Source: Martelella mediterranea
GTDB taxonomy: Bacteria; Pseudomonadota; Alphaproteobacteria; Rhizobiales; Rhizobiaceae
NCBI GenBank assembly: GCA_003001975.1
Contig: PVUG01000012.1
Span: forward strand, 1 to 64,000
Length of the DNA: 64,000 nt
Direction: 5' to 3'
A program made the position numbers and the translations under genes. A model generated the notes under the pieces. That model did not search any database and had not been told where the DNA came from. It was given only the letters and a program-made list of their open reading frames with translations. Positions within the stretch are counted from its first letter, which is position 1; every line of letters begins with the position of its first letter. Positions 8,851 to 19,278 of the stretch are shown here, one piece after another.

Positions 8851-10677
8851 ATGGAAATGCGGATCCCCATGCAGCTACCCAAGCCATTGTCCGGTTGGCT
8901 CGATGCGCTGGCAGCGCGGTTCCTTCCCAGAGCCAATCGCAGCCTGCTGTTTCGCCTTCTGTCTGAAAACCTGCGTGACCAGGCCCCCTGGTATGCGCTG
9001 GCCACGGTCGCGATGCTGATCGTGGCGGGCATGACCTCGCTCAGTGCCTGGATCATGAAGGACGTTGTCAACGAGACCGTGGTCTCCCAGAACATGAACC
9101 GCATGTTCATGCTGGCGGGCGGGGTTGCCGCGATTTTCATCGTCAAGGGGATCGCCACCTATTTTCAGATCGTGATCCTGAGCAAGGCCGGCAACAATAT
9201 CATCGCCAAGACGCAGAGCAGCATTTTCGGCCGCATCCTTCAGCAGGATCTGAATTTCTTCATCCGCTTCCCGTCTTCCGATCTGGTCATGCGCCTGACG
9301 AACAATGCTCAGGCGGCGCGCACGGCGATGGATCTGATCCTGACGTCGGCGGTGCGCGACCTGTTTTCGCTGATCGGGCTGGTTGTCGTGATGTTCATCC
9401 AGCAACCGGTTCTGTCACTTGTGGCTTTCATCATCGGTCCGCTCGCGTTTACCGGTGTTCGCTATCTGACGAAAAAAGTTCGTGACATCATGCGTCAGGA
9501 ACTGACCGCTTTTGCGAAAATCATCGAAAGTGTTCAGGAAGCATCGACCGGTGTGCGCATCATCAAGGCTTTCGGCCTCGAAGATCACATGCGCGCGCGC
9601 ATGGACCGGCAGGTCACTCAGGTGGAGCATCGGGCCAACAGCATTGCCCGTCTTTCGGCCGCGACCAGCCCGATCATGGAAACGCTTTCCGGCCTGGCCA
9701 TTGCCGGCGTCATCGCGCTCAGCGGCTTCTGGGTTGTCGGCGGCAGCCAGACGCCCGGCGAGCTGATGTCGTTCATCACGGCGTTGCTTCTGGCGTATGA
9801 ACCGGCCAAACGGCTCGCCCGCATGCGCGTCAATCTGGAATCCGCCATGGTCGGCGTCCGGATGATGTACGAGATCAAGGATCACCCGATCCTTCTGACG
9901 GAAGCGGAAAACCCGAAACCGATCCCCGCAGGCGGCGGCGAGATCGTGTTCGACAATGTGGGTTTCTCCTACGACCCGTCAAAACCGCTGTTCAAAAACC
10001 TCAACCTCGCATTTCCGTCGGGCAAGACCACGGCTTTGGTGGGCGCTTCGGGCGGTGGCAAGTCGACCATCATCAACCTCGTCATGCGCATGTTCGATCC
10101 CGATGAAGGCGTGATCACTGTGAACGGTCTCGATCTCAGGGAGGTGTCGTTCGAATCCCTGCGTGCGCACATGTCCTATGTCGGACAGGATACGTTCCTG
10201 TTCAACGGAACCGTGCGCGAAAACCTTCGGCTCGGCCGGCAGGGGGCAACGGATGAGGAGATCGTCGAGGCGGCAAAGTCGGCCCATGCGCATGACTTCA
10301 TCTTGAACATGAATGATGGTTATGACTCCCTTGTCGGTGAGAACGGCGGCAACCTGTCAGGCGGACAGAAACAGCGCCTGGCGATTGCACGTGCCATGCT
10401 GCGCAATGCCGACATCCTGATCCTTGATGAAGCCACGAGCGCACTCGATTCCTATGCGGAATCTCTGGTTCAGGATGCGCTGGCGCGGCTGACCAAGGAC
10501 CGCACGACAATCGTGATTGCGCACCGTCTGGCAACCATTACCTCGGCCGACAACATTGTCGTTCTTGAAAACGGCGCGATCCTTGAACAGGGGCCGCAGC
10601 GTGAACTGCTCAACCACGACGGCCCCTATCGCCGCCTGTATGAGCTGCAGATCCTGCCGCAACTCGAAGAAGCGTAA
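8851..10677 (+). CDS. ABC exporter, membrane and ATPase domains fused (MsbA-like)
   Basis: This 608-residue half-transporter has six membrane spans (about residues 45-320) followed by a nucleotide-binding domain. The Walker A motif GASGGGKST starts near residue 398, the signature LSGGQKQR near 502, Walker B ILILDEATSALDS near 520, and the switch His lies in IAHRLAT. The order fits type IV exporters of lipid A, phospholipid, drug or glycan. The substrate cannot be told from sequence. Three Met codons at the start (8851, 8857, 8869) leave the exact N-terminus open. It stands alone with its own terminator. Confidence 0.88.
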   Translation: MEMRIPMQLPKPLSGWLDALAARFLPRANRSLLFRLLSENLRDQAPWYALATVAMLIVAGMTSLSAWIMKDVVNETVVSQNMNRMFMLAGGVAAIFIVKGIATYFQIVILSKAGNNIIAKTQSSIFGRILQQDLNFFIRFPSSDLVMRLTNNAQAARTAMDLILTSAVRDLFSLIGLVVVMFIQQPVLSLVAFIIGPLAFTGVRYLTKKVRDIMRQELTAFAKIIESVQEASTGVRIIKAFGLEDHMRARMDRQVTQVEHRANSIARLSAATSPIMETLSGLAIAGVIALSGFWVVGGSQTPGELMSFITALLLAYEPAKRLARMRVNLESAMVGVRMMYEIKDHPILLTEAENPKPIPAGGGEIVFDNVGFSYDPSKPLFKNLNLAFPSGKTTALVGASGGGKSTIINLVMRMFDPDEGVITVNGLDLREVSFESLRAHMSYVGQDTFLFNGTVRENLRLGRQGATDEEIVEAAKSAHAHDFILNMNDGYDSLVGENGGNLSGGQKQRLAIARAMLRNADILILDEATSALDSYAESLVQDALARLTKDRTTIVIAHRLATITSADNIVVLENGAILEQGPQRELLNHDGPYRRLYELQILPQLEEA

Positions 10678-10717
10678 AACCTGTTTCGGGCGTTCGTTAG
10701 CGTCCGCACCGGTTTTC

Positions 10718-10751
10718 AAAAGCCTCGCCATTTAAACGGCGAGGCTTTTTT
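10718..10751 (+). terminator. Rho-independent terminator of the ABC exporter gene
   Basis: AAAAGCCTCGCC (10718-10729) pairs with GGCGAGGCTTTT (from 10738) around an AT-rich loop, and the stem runs into six T residues. It lies 40 bp after the stop codon. Confidence 0.88.
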
Positions 10752-11066
10752 GTTCATGTTGTCAGTACCTTGCAAATTGCAATTTCCGGCTGTTTCCCAC
10801 CGCTTTTCACCATTGTTTAAGGCGCGGGCATCCCCTGTTCCTCAGTCGCTTCAGACATATATCAGCCCGTGCAGGCCGCTTGGGGCGTACCTGTAAGGCG
10901 TGACAGGGATTGATTTGCGACGAGGTTTTGGCGATGCTAGCCGGAATATGGCATTTTCGTGTCCGGCTTTGTCGAGCCGTGCCGGCTCGCTGTATATGGC
11001 GGGTCAAAAGAGGAAGGAAATATGCGGGTCGGCAAACCCGCAAACGGACAAGGACCGTAATACAAG
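10752..11066. other. 315-bp gene-free stretch before the universal stress gene
   Basis: No coding frame with good codon use is seen. It must hold the promoter of the stress-protein and carrier pair, but no clear -35/-10 pair was recognised. Confidence 0.5.
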
Positions 11067-11483
11067 ATGTTCAATAAAATCATGGTGCCTGTCGATCTTG
11101 CGCATGTAGATAAGCTGACACGCGCACTCAAGACGACGGCTGATATCGCCAAACTCTATAATGCATCTGTCGTTTATGTCGGTGTGACCTCTTCGCTTCC
11201 CGGAGCGCTCGGCCACAATCCCAAGGAATTCGAGGCGAAGCTCAAGGCCTTTGCCGAGAAACAGTCCGCCAGCCACGGTGTGACGTCTGAGTGCCGGACC
11301 GTCATCAGCCATGATCCGTCCGTCGACCTCGACCGGTCGCTTGCCCGGACCGTCAGCGAACTGGGGTGTGATCTGGTGGTGATGGCCACGCATGTGCCGA
11401 ACCTGGCAGATCATTTCATGCATTCGCATGGCGGCCAGTTGGCCACCCATACCGACGTATCGGTGTTTCTGATCCGCGGCTGA
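11067..11483 (+). CDS. Universal stress protein (UspA family)
   Basis: This small 138-residue single-domain protein starts MFNKIMVPVDLAH, the usual opening beta strand with the ATP-site Asp. It ends with LVVMATHVPNLADHFMHSH...DVSVFLIR. The Gly-rich G-2x-G-9x-G-S/T loop of ATP-binding Usp proteins is only partly present, so nucleotide binding is uncertain. It lies 61 bp before a BCCT carrier on the same strand. A Usp protein (TeaD) regulates the TeaABC ectoine transporter of Halomonas, so a regulatory role on this carrier is a reasonable inference. Confidence 0.85.
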   Translation: MFNKIMVPVDLAHVDKLTRALKTTADIAKLYNASVVYVGVTSSLPGALGHNPKEFEAKLKAFAEKQSASHGVTSECRTVISHDPSVDLDRSLARTVSELGCDLVVMATHVPNLADHFMHSHGGQLATHTDVSVFLIRG

Positions 11484-11544
11484 GCATATATCGCCGTCCG
11501 CAAGCGGGCTGGCGCAAATGTATTGAAAAACAAGGAGATTATTC

Positions 11545-13158
<1,614 letters not shown>

Positions 13159-13183
13159 CGTGACACCTGTTTAACCTTGTCCG

Positions 13184-13213
13184 GCGGCGGCCTTTCGGGG
13201 CCGCCGCTTTTTT
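13184..13213 (+). terminator. Rho-independent terminator after the BCCT carrier
   Basis: GCGGCGGCC and GGCCGCCGC form a GC-rich stem with a TTTCGG-type loop, followed by six T residues. Confidence 0.9.
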
Positions 13214-13488
13214 GTGCCGGATTTGGCGCTCCGACGACAACGGTCTGGTTTTCGCATGCGCTTTCCCGGAGCGTTTGTCGTCGCCTGAAGAAAGGAAGGA
13301 TTTTTATCTCTCCGATTGAAATCGCCACATCCATGCAGCCGATCACATCGTATTGTAAGCATGCCTGAAATCCGGCGACGTGTGATGTTGAGCTCAACTT
13401 CGAATGCGGCTTCGCCGTGCAACATTTGCCGGGTATAGTACGGTTGGGCGAAAAACAGAATGACGCTAAACGACAGGGGAATGGATAT
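13214..13488. other. Gene-free stretch before the first TRAP operon
   Basis: These 275 bp lie between the terminator of the BCCT gene and the start of dctP. No gene is seen. The TRAP promoter must be here, but none was identified with confidence. Confidence 0.45.
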
Positions 13489-14469
13489 ATGGCGATCTTG
13501 TACAGACTGGCTCTTGCGGTTGCGACCTTGAGTGCCGGTACGGCGGCGGCACAGACCACACTGGATTTTTCGACGCCGTGGGGAGAAAACAATTTTCAGG
13601 CCAAGGCTGCGCGGGAATTTGCCAGATCTGTTGGCGAAGCCACTGACGGCAATGTGCAGATCAATGTCCTGAACGCTGGCGAGATTGGCGTGTCCGGGTC
13701 GCAAAGCATGGCTGCCGTGGAGACCGGGATCGTGCAGATGGCCGATTTCCTCCTGTTCCAGCAGGCCGGTGAAGAACGGCTGCTTGCGATCGATACGCTG
13801 CCCTATCTGATTCAGGGGCAGGAGGAGATGGCGGCATTTCTCGAAGTTGCATCACCGGTGTTCGACGAGATTGCCGCCCGCCACAACCAGAAAATCCTGT
13901 ACTATGTGCCCTGGCCGTCGCCGGGGCTTTTTTCGGAATTCGAGATATCAACCCCGGAAGATCTGCAAGGGCGCCGGATTCGCGCTTTCAATCCGGGCAG
14001 TTTTGAATTCCTGCGACGGCTTGGTGCCGCGCCGCTGGAAATGCCGTGGGGCGATGTCGTTCCGGCCCTTGCCGCCGGAACGATTGACGGCGTTGCAACC
14101 TCGACCTCGTCCGGCGTCATCGGCAAGCTTTGGGACATGACGCCCTATTTCAGCCCGCTGCAATGGTCGACGTCGACCGATGTGGTCACCGTCAATCTCG
14201 ATGCCTGGAATGCCCTGTCGGAGGATGACCGGGCCGCAATCGAAGGCGTTGCCGAAACGCTTGTCGCAAAATTCTGGGCGCAGAGCGCAGCCGAGGATGC
14301 CGCCAATACCGAAATCCTCATTGAAAACGGTATCACTGTCCTGACGCCGCAGGATTCCCTGAAAGCGGCGATGTACGAAGCGGGACGCGGGATGTGGGAC
14401 ACCTATATCGGGCGTATTCCGGCCGCCGAGCCGATTATCAGGGAATATGCCGCTGCGGTCGGAAAATAG
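13489..14469 (+). CDS. dctP: TRAP transporter substrate-binding protein, DctP family
   Basis: This 326-residue protein begins MAILYRLALAVATLSAGTAAAQT, a signal peptide cleaved near AAA. The mature part has the two-lobed DctP fold: GDVVPALAAGTIDGV, and GRRIRAFN with the Arg that in this family pairs with a substrate carboxylate. The binding lobe reads GVATSTSSG rather than the GAENNWP motif of the uronate TRAP protein elsewhere in this window, so the ligand differs. The start at 13489 was preferred over an upstream ATG because AGGGGAA precedes it and the signal peptide begins there. It is first in dctP-dctQ-dctM-gntR. Confidence 0.88.
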   Translation: MAILYRLALAVATLSAGTAAAQTTLDFSTPWGENNFQAKAAREFARSVGEATDGNVQINVLNAGEIGVSGSQSMAAVETGIVQMADFLLFQQAGEERLLAIDTLPYLIQGQEEMAAFLEVASPVFDEIAARHNQKILYYVPWPSPGLFSEFEISTPEDLQGRRIRAFNPGSFEFLRRLGAAPLEMPWGDVVPALAAGTIDGVATSTSSGVIGKLWDMTPYFSPLQWSTSTDVVTVNLDAWNALSEDDRAAIEGVAETLVAKFWAQSAAEDAANTEILIENGITVLTPQDSLKAAMYEAGRGMWDTYIGRIPAAEPIIREYAAAVGK

Positions 14470-14612
14470 GCAAGTGCCGTGCCGGCCCGTTTCATGATCG
14501 GCAGTCTGTATCACCTTTCGGCGGCGCGGCAGTGTGGTATATCGCTTCCGCCCTTTCTTAGAAAAAGCGCCTTGCGAGCAAGCCCGCAAGCCTCCCATGT
14601 GCAGGAAATGCA

Positions 14613-15128
14613 ATGGTTCGTGCCTTTCTCATCTTGACGGACTGGACCGCCAGAATTTCCCAGTTCGTTGCAATGCTCCTGCTTTATGGCTTTTGCGCCA
14701 TGATGCTGGCGGAGGTTTTCAGCCGCAGTTTTCTAAGCCGCAGCCTTGCCTTCTCATGGGAATATTCGGCCTTTGCGATGGGCGGGGTGTTTCTTCTGGG
14801 CCTTGGGCCCGCGCTTCAGCACGGAACGCAGGTGCGGGTCACGCTGCTGCTTTCGCGGGGCCCTCGTTTCCGCCGGATCGTCGATATTACCGCAACACTG
14901 GTCGGGCTTGTGCTTGCCTGTCTGCTGCTCAGGGCATTCTGGAACATTTTTCACACGTCGTTTTCAGGCGGGCTGCGTCAATCGAGCTATGTCAATACGC
15001 CGCTTGCCATTCCCCAGGCGGTTGCGGTTGTCGGTGCAGGTGAATTCGTGCTGGCGATGGCGGCAAGGCTTGTGCGGCTGGCGCTGAACATGGCGCCGGA
15101 AACCGGCAGGGAACACGTAGATGGTTGA
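14613..15128 (+). CDS. dctQ: TRAP transporter small membrane subunit, DctQ family
   Basis: This 171-residue protein has four predicted membrane spans (about residues 15-40, 50-70, 90-110 and 130-155). It carries the WEYSAFAMGGVFLLG stretch usual for DctQ and couples the binding protein to the large DctM channel. AGGAAA precedes the ATG. Its last 8 bp overlap the dctM start, a sign of translational coupling. A 143-bp gap separates it from dctP. Confidence 0.88.
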   Translation: MVRAFLILTDWTARISQFVAMLLLYGFCAMMLAEVFSRSFLSRSLAFSWEYSAFAMGGVFLLGLGPALQHGTQVRVTLLLSRGPRFRRIVDITATLVGLVLACLLLRAFWNIFHTSFSGGLRQSSYVNTPLAIPQAVAVVGAGEFVLAMAARLVRLALNMAPETGREHVDG

Positions 15129-16410
15129 AATCGGCGCGGTCACGTTGCTTCTCTTTGTTGTCCTGCTGCTCGGTTCCGTCTGGGTCGGCCTGTCGCTTTT
15201 CGGCGTTGGCTATATCCTGCTTGCGATCTACAAACCGAACATCCCGCTTGATGCCTATTCCGGCATGCTGATGTGGAAAGCCGGCACAGCCCCGGAACTG
15301 CTGGCGCTGCCGCTTTTTGTTCTCATGAGTGAGATCCTCGTCATCGCACGGCTCGGGCGTTCGCTGTTTTCCGGGCTTGCGCCATGGATGAGCCGGCTTC
15401 CCGGTGGTCTTGTTCATGTGAATGTTGCCGGTTCTGCACTGTTTGCCGCCGTTTCCGGGTCATCGGCGGCGACGACGGCGATTGTCGGGCAGGTCACGCT
15501 GCCGGAACTTCAGGCCCGCGGCTATGACCGGCGCCTGTCGATCGGATCGCTTGCCGGGGCGGGCACGCTTGGCTTTCTGATCCCGCCGTCGATCATCATG
15601 ATCATCTACGGCGTGGTGTCCGAACAAAGCATTCTGCGCCTGTTTCTTGCCGGCGTCGTGCCGGGCCTGCTGCTGGCATGTCTCTACAGTCTGTATATTG
15701 CCGTGACCCACACGGTTTCGGGCGAACGCAGGACGGCAGAGCGCTTTTCCTGGAGTGACCGGTGGCGCGGCCTTGCCGATATCGCGCCGCTGCTGGCACT
15801 GATTGCCGGCGTCATGGGGGCGCTTTATTCCGGTCTGGCCAGCCCCACGGAACTGGCTTCGGTCGGTGTTCTCGGTGCCCTGCTGCTGGCCGCCGCGAGG
15901 CGGGAACTGAGCCTTGCCAATCTCGCCAAGGCCGGCACCAGGGCGGTTCGCACGAGCGCGATGATAGGGCTGATCCTGATCGGTGCCGCGCTCCTGAATG
16001 CCGCACTCGGTTTCCTCGGTCTTCCGCGCGCTGTTGCCGGCTGGATTGCCGTGCTCGATCTTGCACCCTTTGCGCTGATTACCCTGCTGCTTTTGTTTTA
16101 TGTTGTGATCGGCATGTTTCTCGATGGCACCTCGATCATCGTGATGACATTGCCGATTACGTTGCCTATGGTTACATCCGCAGGTTTTGACCCGATTTGG
16201 TTTGGTGTTTTTGTTGTTGTTGCTGTAGAGATATCTCAGATAACGCCACCGGTCGGGTTTAACCTGTTTGTCATCCAGGCGCAGACCGGCGAAACGATGG
16301 GAAAACTCTTGCGTGCCGTGGCACCCTTTTTTCTCATTCTGGTCGCCTTCGCGTTATTGTTGGTGATTTTTCCACAGATTGTTCTATGGCTGCCGGGAAA
16401 GATGGAATGA
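15121..16410 (+). CDS. dctM: TRAP transporter large membrane subunit, DctM family
   Basis: This 429-residue transport channel has about 12 spans. It contains the DctM signatures AAVSGSSAATTAIVG and GFLIPPSIIMIIYG and the C-terminal GMFLDGTSIIVMTLP...QITPPVGFNLFV. It uses the sodium gradient to import the carboxylate handed over by DctP. It overlaps dctQ by 8 bp and its stop overlaps the ATG of the downstream regulator by 4 bp (ATGA), so all of dctQ, dctM and gntR are probably translated from one mRNA. Confidence 0.92.
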   Translation: MVEIGAVTLLLFVVLLLGSVWVGLSLFGVGYILLAIYKPNIPLDAYSGMLMWKAGTAPELLALPLFVLMSEILVIARLGRSLFSGLAPWMSRLPGGLVHVNVAGSALFAAVSGSSAATTAIVGQVTLPELQARGYDRRLSIGSLAGAGTLGFLIPPSIIMIIYGVVSEQSILRLFLAGVVPGLLLACLYSLYIAVTHTVSGERRTAERFSWSDRWRGLADIAPLLALIAGVMGALYSGLASPTELASVGVLGALLLAAARRELSLANLAKAGTRAVRTSAMIGLILIGAALLNAALGFLGLPRAVAGWIAVLDLAPFALITLLLLFYVVIGMFLDGTSIIVMTLPITLPMVTSAGFDPIWFGVFVVVAVEISQITPPVGFNLFVIQAQTGETMGKLLRAVAPFFLILVAFALLLVIFPQIVLWLPGKME

Positions 16411-17129
16411 GCGCACCGCGACACAAACAGTTAACTCTTTCTTTGCGTGAGGAAATCACTTCGGGGCGCTGGAAAATCGGAGAACGCCTGCCGCCGGAGG
16501 TCGACTTTGCCGTTGAATGCGGTGTCAGCCGTACGACATTGCGACGGGCTCTGAGCGAGCTGGAATCCGAAGGCCTTGTCGCACGCCGCAAACGTGTCGG
16601 CACGGTCATCGCCTCGCAGACACCACAGCAGCATTTTCGCATGGCGACGAACAGCCTGCCGGAATTGATGCGCGTTACGCGCGAAACGGTGCTTGAAGTC
16701 TGGACATCACGCCATGTGGCGAACCATTCCGATCCGGCGCTTGGCGGACGTGAAAGCGCGACCGGTTTCTGGCTCGAGGTAATCGCTGTGCGCCGCATAC
16801 CCGGAAGGCTCCGGCCGCTCAACTGGTCGCGCATGTTTGTTGCCGGGCCCTATGCCGGTGTCGAACCGTCGTTATCGCGTCACCGGCTCGGCTCGGTCTA
16901 TCGGCTCGTCGAGGAAATGTTCGACCGGCCGATTGTCCGGGTCAGCCAGACCACCAGCGCAATCGCCTGTCCCCAGGTGGCCGCCGATGCGATCGGCCTT
17001 TCGGAAGGGGCCCCGGCGCTCTGCATCGACGCCGATCTTTACAGCCACAATGGCGAACTGGTTGAAATCTCTCACGCCGTTTATGATCCGTCGCGTTTTC
17101 AGCTGCGCAATGATGTGCTGCTGAGATAA
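16407..17129 (+). CDS. GntR-family regulator, HutC subfamily
   Basis: This 240-residue protein has an N-terminal winged helix (about 10-70, with GERLPPEVDFAVECGVSRTTLRRAL) and a C-terminal UTRA ligand domain (about 90-235, ending EISHAVYDPSRFQL). HutC-type regulators sense small metabolites and usually repress nearby genes. The start at 16407 forms an ATGA overlap with dctM; an ATG 21 bp earlier is less likely. It probably controls the TRAP operon, and possibly pxpBC, which converge on it 13 bp downstream. Confidence 0.87.
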   Translation: MSAPRHKQLTLSLREEITSGRWKIGERLPPEVDFAVECGVSRTTLRRALSELESEGLVARRKRVGTVIASQTPQQHFRMATNSLPELMRVTRETVLEVWTSRHVANHSDPALGGRESATGFWLEVIAVRRIPGRLRPLNWSRMFVAGPYAGVEPSLSRHRLGSVYRLVEEMFDRPIVRVSQTTSAIACPQVAADAIGLSEGAPALCIDADLYSHNGELVEISHAVYDPSRFQLRNDVLLR

Positions 17130-17142
17130 GGGCCGCGCCGTC

Positions 17143-18078
17143 TCAGGGGCTTTCGATTTCCGTGATGATTGCTTTGACCGTCTCGCGGGCTTCAAGCAGA
17201 CAGGCTTCGGCTTCATCCTGTTCCACCAGCCTGAACCGGAAGGGCTGGCCGCCCGGCATCTGCGCGATGCGCGGCAGGTCAGCGGAAATCACGGTTGCGA
17301 TCTTGGGGTAGCCGCCGGTCGTCTGACGCTCTGCGGTCAGCACCGTCGCCGTGCCCGACCCCGGCACCTGGATCGAACCGGGCGGCGTGCCGTCTGAAAC
17401 GATATCGTGGCCGCGTGCTGCGTTGAGGGCAGGGCCGAACAGCAGGCTTGCCATCCGGTCGCGGCGTATCGAAACCGCAAACGGTTCATCCAGAAACAGC
17501 GACCATGCGCGCGCATCGAAATAATCGTCCTGCGGGCCAGCAATCACGCGGATCGGGCCCGAAGCCCGGCGGAAGATCGACGTCATCCTTCGCGGCCAGA
17601 GCGTTGCGGACGGGCCAAGCTCAAGCTGATCGCCGACTTCAAGCGGACGGCCCTTGAAGCCGCCCATTGCGTTCCTGACATGTGTGGCGCGCGAGCCCAG
17701 CAGAACGGGCACGTCAATACCGCCGGAAAAGGCGATATAGCCCCACATCGCGCCACGGATCGCACCGACATCGAGGCGTTGTCCCGGTTTCAGGAGATGG
17801 CTTTCCCAGCAGGGCACGGGCCGCCCGTCAATCGACACCTGGGCCGCACCGCCGGTGACGGCGACAAGTGTGGGCTCGGAAACATTATAGCTGCCGCCGA
17901 ACTGGGCGAATTCGAGCGCCGCAGCCTCAGTGTCATTGCCGACAAGGGTCTGCGCAATCTCAAAGGCGTCTTCATCCATCGGTCCCGACGGTGAAACGCC
18001 TGCGGCAAGGTAGCCGGTGCGCGGTCTTGCCTGCACCGTGACCATCAATCCGGCTTTTGCAACTTCGAGCATCACCAT
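17143..18078 (-). CDS. pxpC: 5-oxoprolinase subunit C
   Basis: This 311-residue protein belongs to the biotin-dependent carboxylase-like (KipA/PxpC) family. GYLAAGVSPSGPMD near the start and YIAFSGGIDVPVLLGSRAT in the middle are family hallmarks. With PxpA and PxpB it forms the prokaryotic ATP-dependent 5-oxoprolinase, which opens pyroglutamate to glutamate in the cytoplasm. It overlaps the end of pxpB by 7 bp. No pxpA (LamB/YcsF family) gene lies in this window, so that subunit must be elsewhere or the pair has another carboxylase- or amidolyase-like role. Confidence 0.87.
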   Translation of the reverse strand: MVMLEVAKAGLMVTVQARPRTGYLAAGVSPSGPMDEDAFEIAQTLVGNDTEAAALEFAQFGGSYNVSEPTLVAVTGGAAQVSIDGRPVPCWESHLLKPGQRLDVGAIRGAMWGYIAFSGGIDVPVLLGSRATHVRNAMGGFKGRPLEVGDQLELGPSATLWPRRMTSIFRRASGPIRVIAGPQDDYFDARAWSLFLDEPFAVSIRRDRMASLLFGPALNAARGHDIVSDGTPPGSIQVPGSGTATVLTAERQTTGGYPKIATVISADLPRIAQMPGGQPFRFRLVEQDEAEACLLEARETVKAIITEIESP

Positions 18079-18833
18079 GGCTGTTCACACTCCACGATGG
18101 GGTCACCGGCGGCAACGCGCCGGTCGAGCGCGGCGACTGCATCTGGCGAAACCGCACGGAAACGAATGAAATCGCCGGCCCGGAAAAATGCCGGATCGTT
18201 CCGTTCGGGGTCGAACAGTTTCACCGGGGTCCGGCCGATATAGCGCCAGCCGCTCGGCCCGGCGACGGAGTTGATCGCGGCCTGTGCTCCGCCGATACCG
18301 ACGGCGCCGGCCGGCACTTTCTGGCGCGGTTCCGTCAGCCGCGGCGTATGAAGCGCCTCCGGCAGACCGCCGAGATAGGTGAAACCCGGGGCAAAGCCGA
18401 TCATGAAGACACGGTATGTCGCGCCGGTATGAAGCGCGATCACCTCCTGCTGGCTCAAGCCTCTGGCTGCCGAGAGTTCGGCAAGATCGAGCGCATCGAT
18501 GCCTTGATAGCAGACCGGAATGGTGAAATGGCGCGCCTGCGTCTCGTCGGGCTCGGCGCTGGCGTCCACGCGGTCTTTAAGCGTCGCCATCAGGGTGCGG
18601 CCCGGCAAGATGGCGGGGTCGAAAAATACCAGCAAAGAGCGGTAGGTCGGCACGGTTTCGGTGATGCCTGCAACCGGATCGGCCTTCAGGTCGCGGTCGA
18701 GCGCAATCACGCGCGCGCTGACGGTTTCGTCGATCACATCTGCAAATTCTACTGTTACGGCCTGATCGCCGGCCGGTTTGATCTTCACCAACAGACTGTC
18801 CCGGATTGTACATTGTCCGCACGGCGAAGCCAT
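18072..18833 (-). CDS. pxpB: 5-oxoprolinase subunit B
   Basis: This 253-residue KipI/PxpB-family protein contains MIGFAPGFTYLGGL, the ligand-site signature, and TEPRQKVPAGAVGIGGAQAAIN. It is the partner of PxpC and upstream of it in one operon. The start is uncertain. The ATG at 18833 has no clear ribosome site. A TTG or GTG at 18791/18788 follows GGGACAG and would begin nearer to KIKPAGDQAV, where most family members begin. Confidence 0.86.
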   Translation of the reverse strand: MASPCGQCTIRDSLLVKIKPAGDQAVTVEFADVIDETVSARVIALDRDLKADPVAGITETVPTYRSLLVFFDPAILPGRTLMATLKDRVDASAEPDETQARHFTIPVCYQGIDALDLAELSAARGLSQQEVIALHTGATYRVFMIGFAPGFTYLGGLPEALHTPRLTEPRQKVPAGAVGIGGAQAAINSVAGPSGWRYIGRTPVKLFDPERNDPAFFRAGDFIRFRAVSPDAVAALDRRVAAGDPIVECEQPW

Positions 18834-19009
18834 TCGGCCCGCCGCTGCGATCTATGACTATCAGGTCCCGACGGTCTTGCGAAAGGCCTCAATTGCCTTA
18901 CAGGCGACTTCCAACAGCGAAATGGGGTTTTATGACAGCAGGTGTTCCCCAACAGCGTGGCGTTGAGGCCATCCACCGCAATGTCGCTTTCCCATGCAGG
19001 GCGGAAACG

Positions 19010-19033
19010 AAAAAGGGCGGCCCGAAGCCGCCC
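19010..19033 (-). terminator. Rho-independent terminator, distal copy downstream of typA
   Basis: On the minus strand GGGCGGC, a TTCGG loop and GCCGCCC are followed by five T residues. It is nearly the same as the hairpin at 19246-19264, which is closer to typA, and it is the better terminator of the two. Confidence 0.8.
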
Positions 19034-19099
19034 CTCAAACTGCTGACAAACCCGAAGACGTGCGGGTTGTCGCCTCCCTCAGCCGTCCCCACAGGTGTC

Positions 19100-19122
19100 A
19101 TGCTCGGACGTGATCCGAGCAT
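19100..19122. repeat. Palindromic repeat, variant form
   Basis: ATGCTCGGA and TCCGAGCAT flank CGTGA. The design matches the ATCCTCGGG...CCCGAGGAT repeats (9-bp arms, 5-bp centre) but the arm sequence is different. It lies 85 bp from one of them. Confidence 0.6.
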
Positions 19123-19184
19123 CCATTCTGCTTAACCCTTTGATAAGAAAGGGTTTCACGCAAAAACACATCGTGTAGCCCTGG

Positions 19185-19207
19185 ATCCTCGGGTCAAGCC
19201 CGAGGAT
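19185..19207. repeat. Dispersed palindromic repeat, copy 3
   Basis: It is identical over the 23 bp to the copy at 468-490 and, like that copy, is followed by GATGAC. Three copies in 64 kb fit a dispersed family. Confidence 0.7.
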
Positions 19208-19245
19208 GACCCGGAGGGAGGAGGCAGCTTTGTCAACAAACCGAA

Positions 19246-19264
19246 GGGCAGCCCGAAGCCGCCC
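19246..19264 (-). terminator. Terminator hairpin just after typA, proximal copy
   Basis: On the minus strand GGGCGGC pairs with GCTGCCC through one G-U pair around TTCGG, followed by TTCGGTTT. It begins 14 bp after the typA stop. Confidence 0.6.
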
Positions 19265-19278
19265 CTGGTTCCTGATGA

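Larger units (their letters stand above)
18834..19278. other. 445-bp gene-free stretch between pxpB and typA
   Basis: It holds two related terminator hairpins for minus-strand transcripts (19010-19033 and 19246-19264) and, between them, two palindromic repeats (19100-19122 and 19185-19207). No coding frame is supported. The pxpBC promoter should lie at its left end. Confidence 0.6.
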
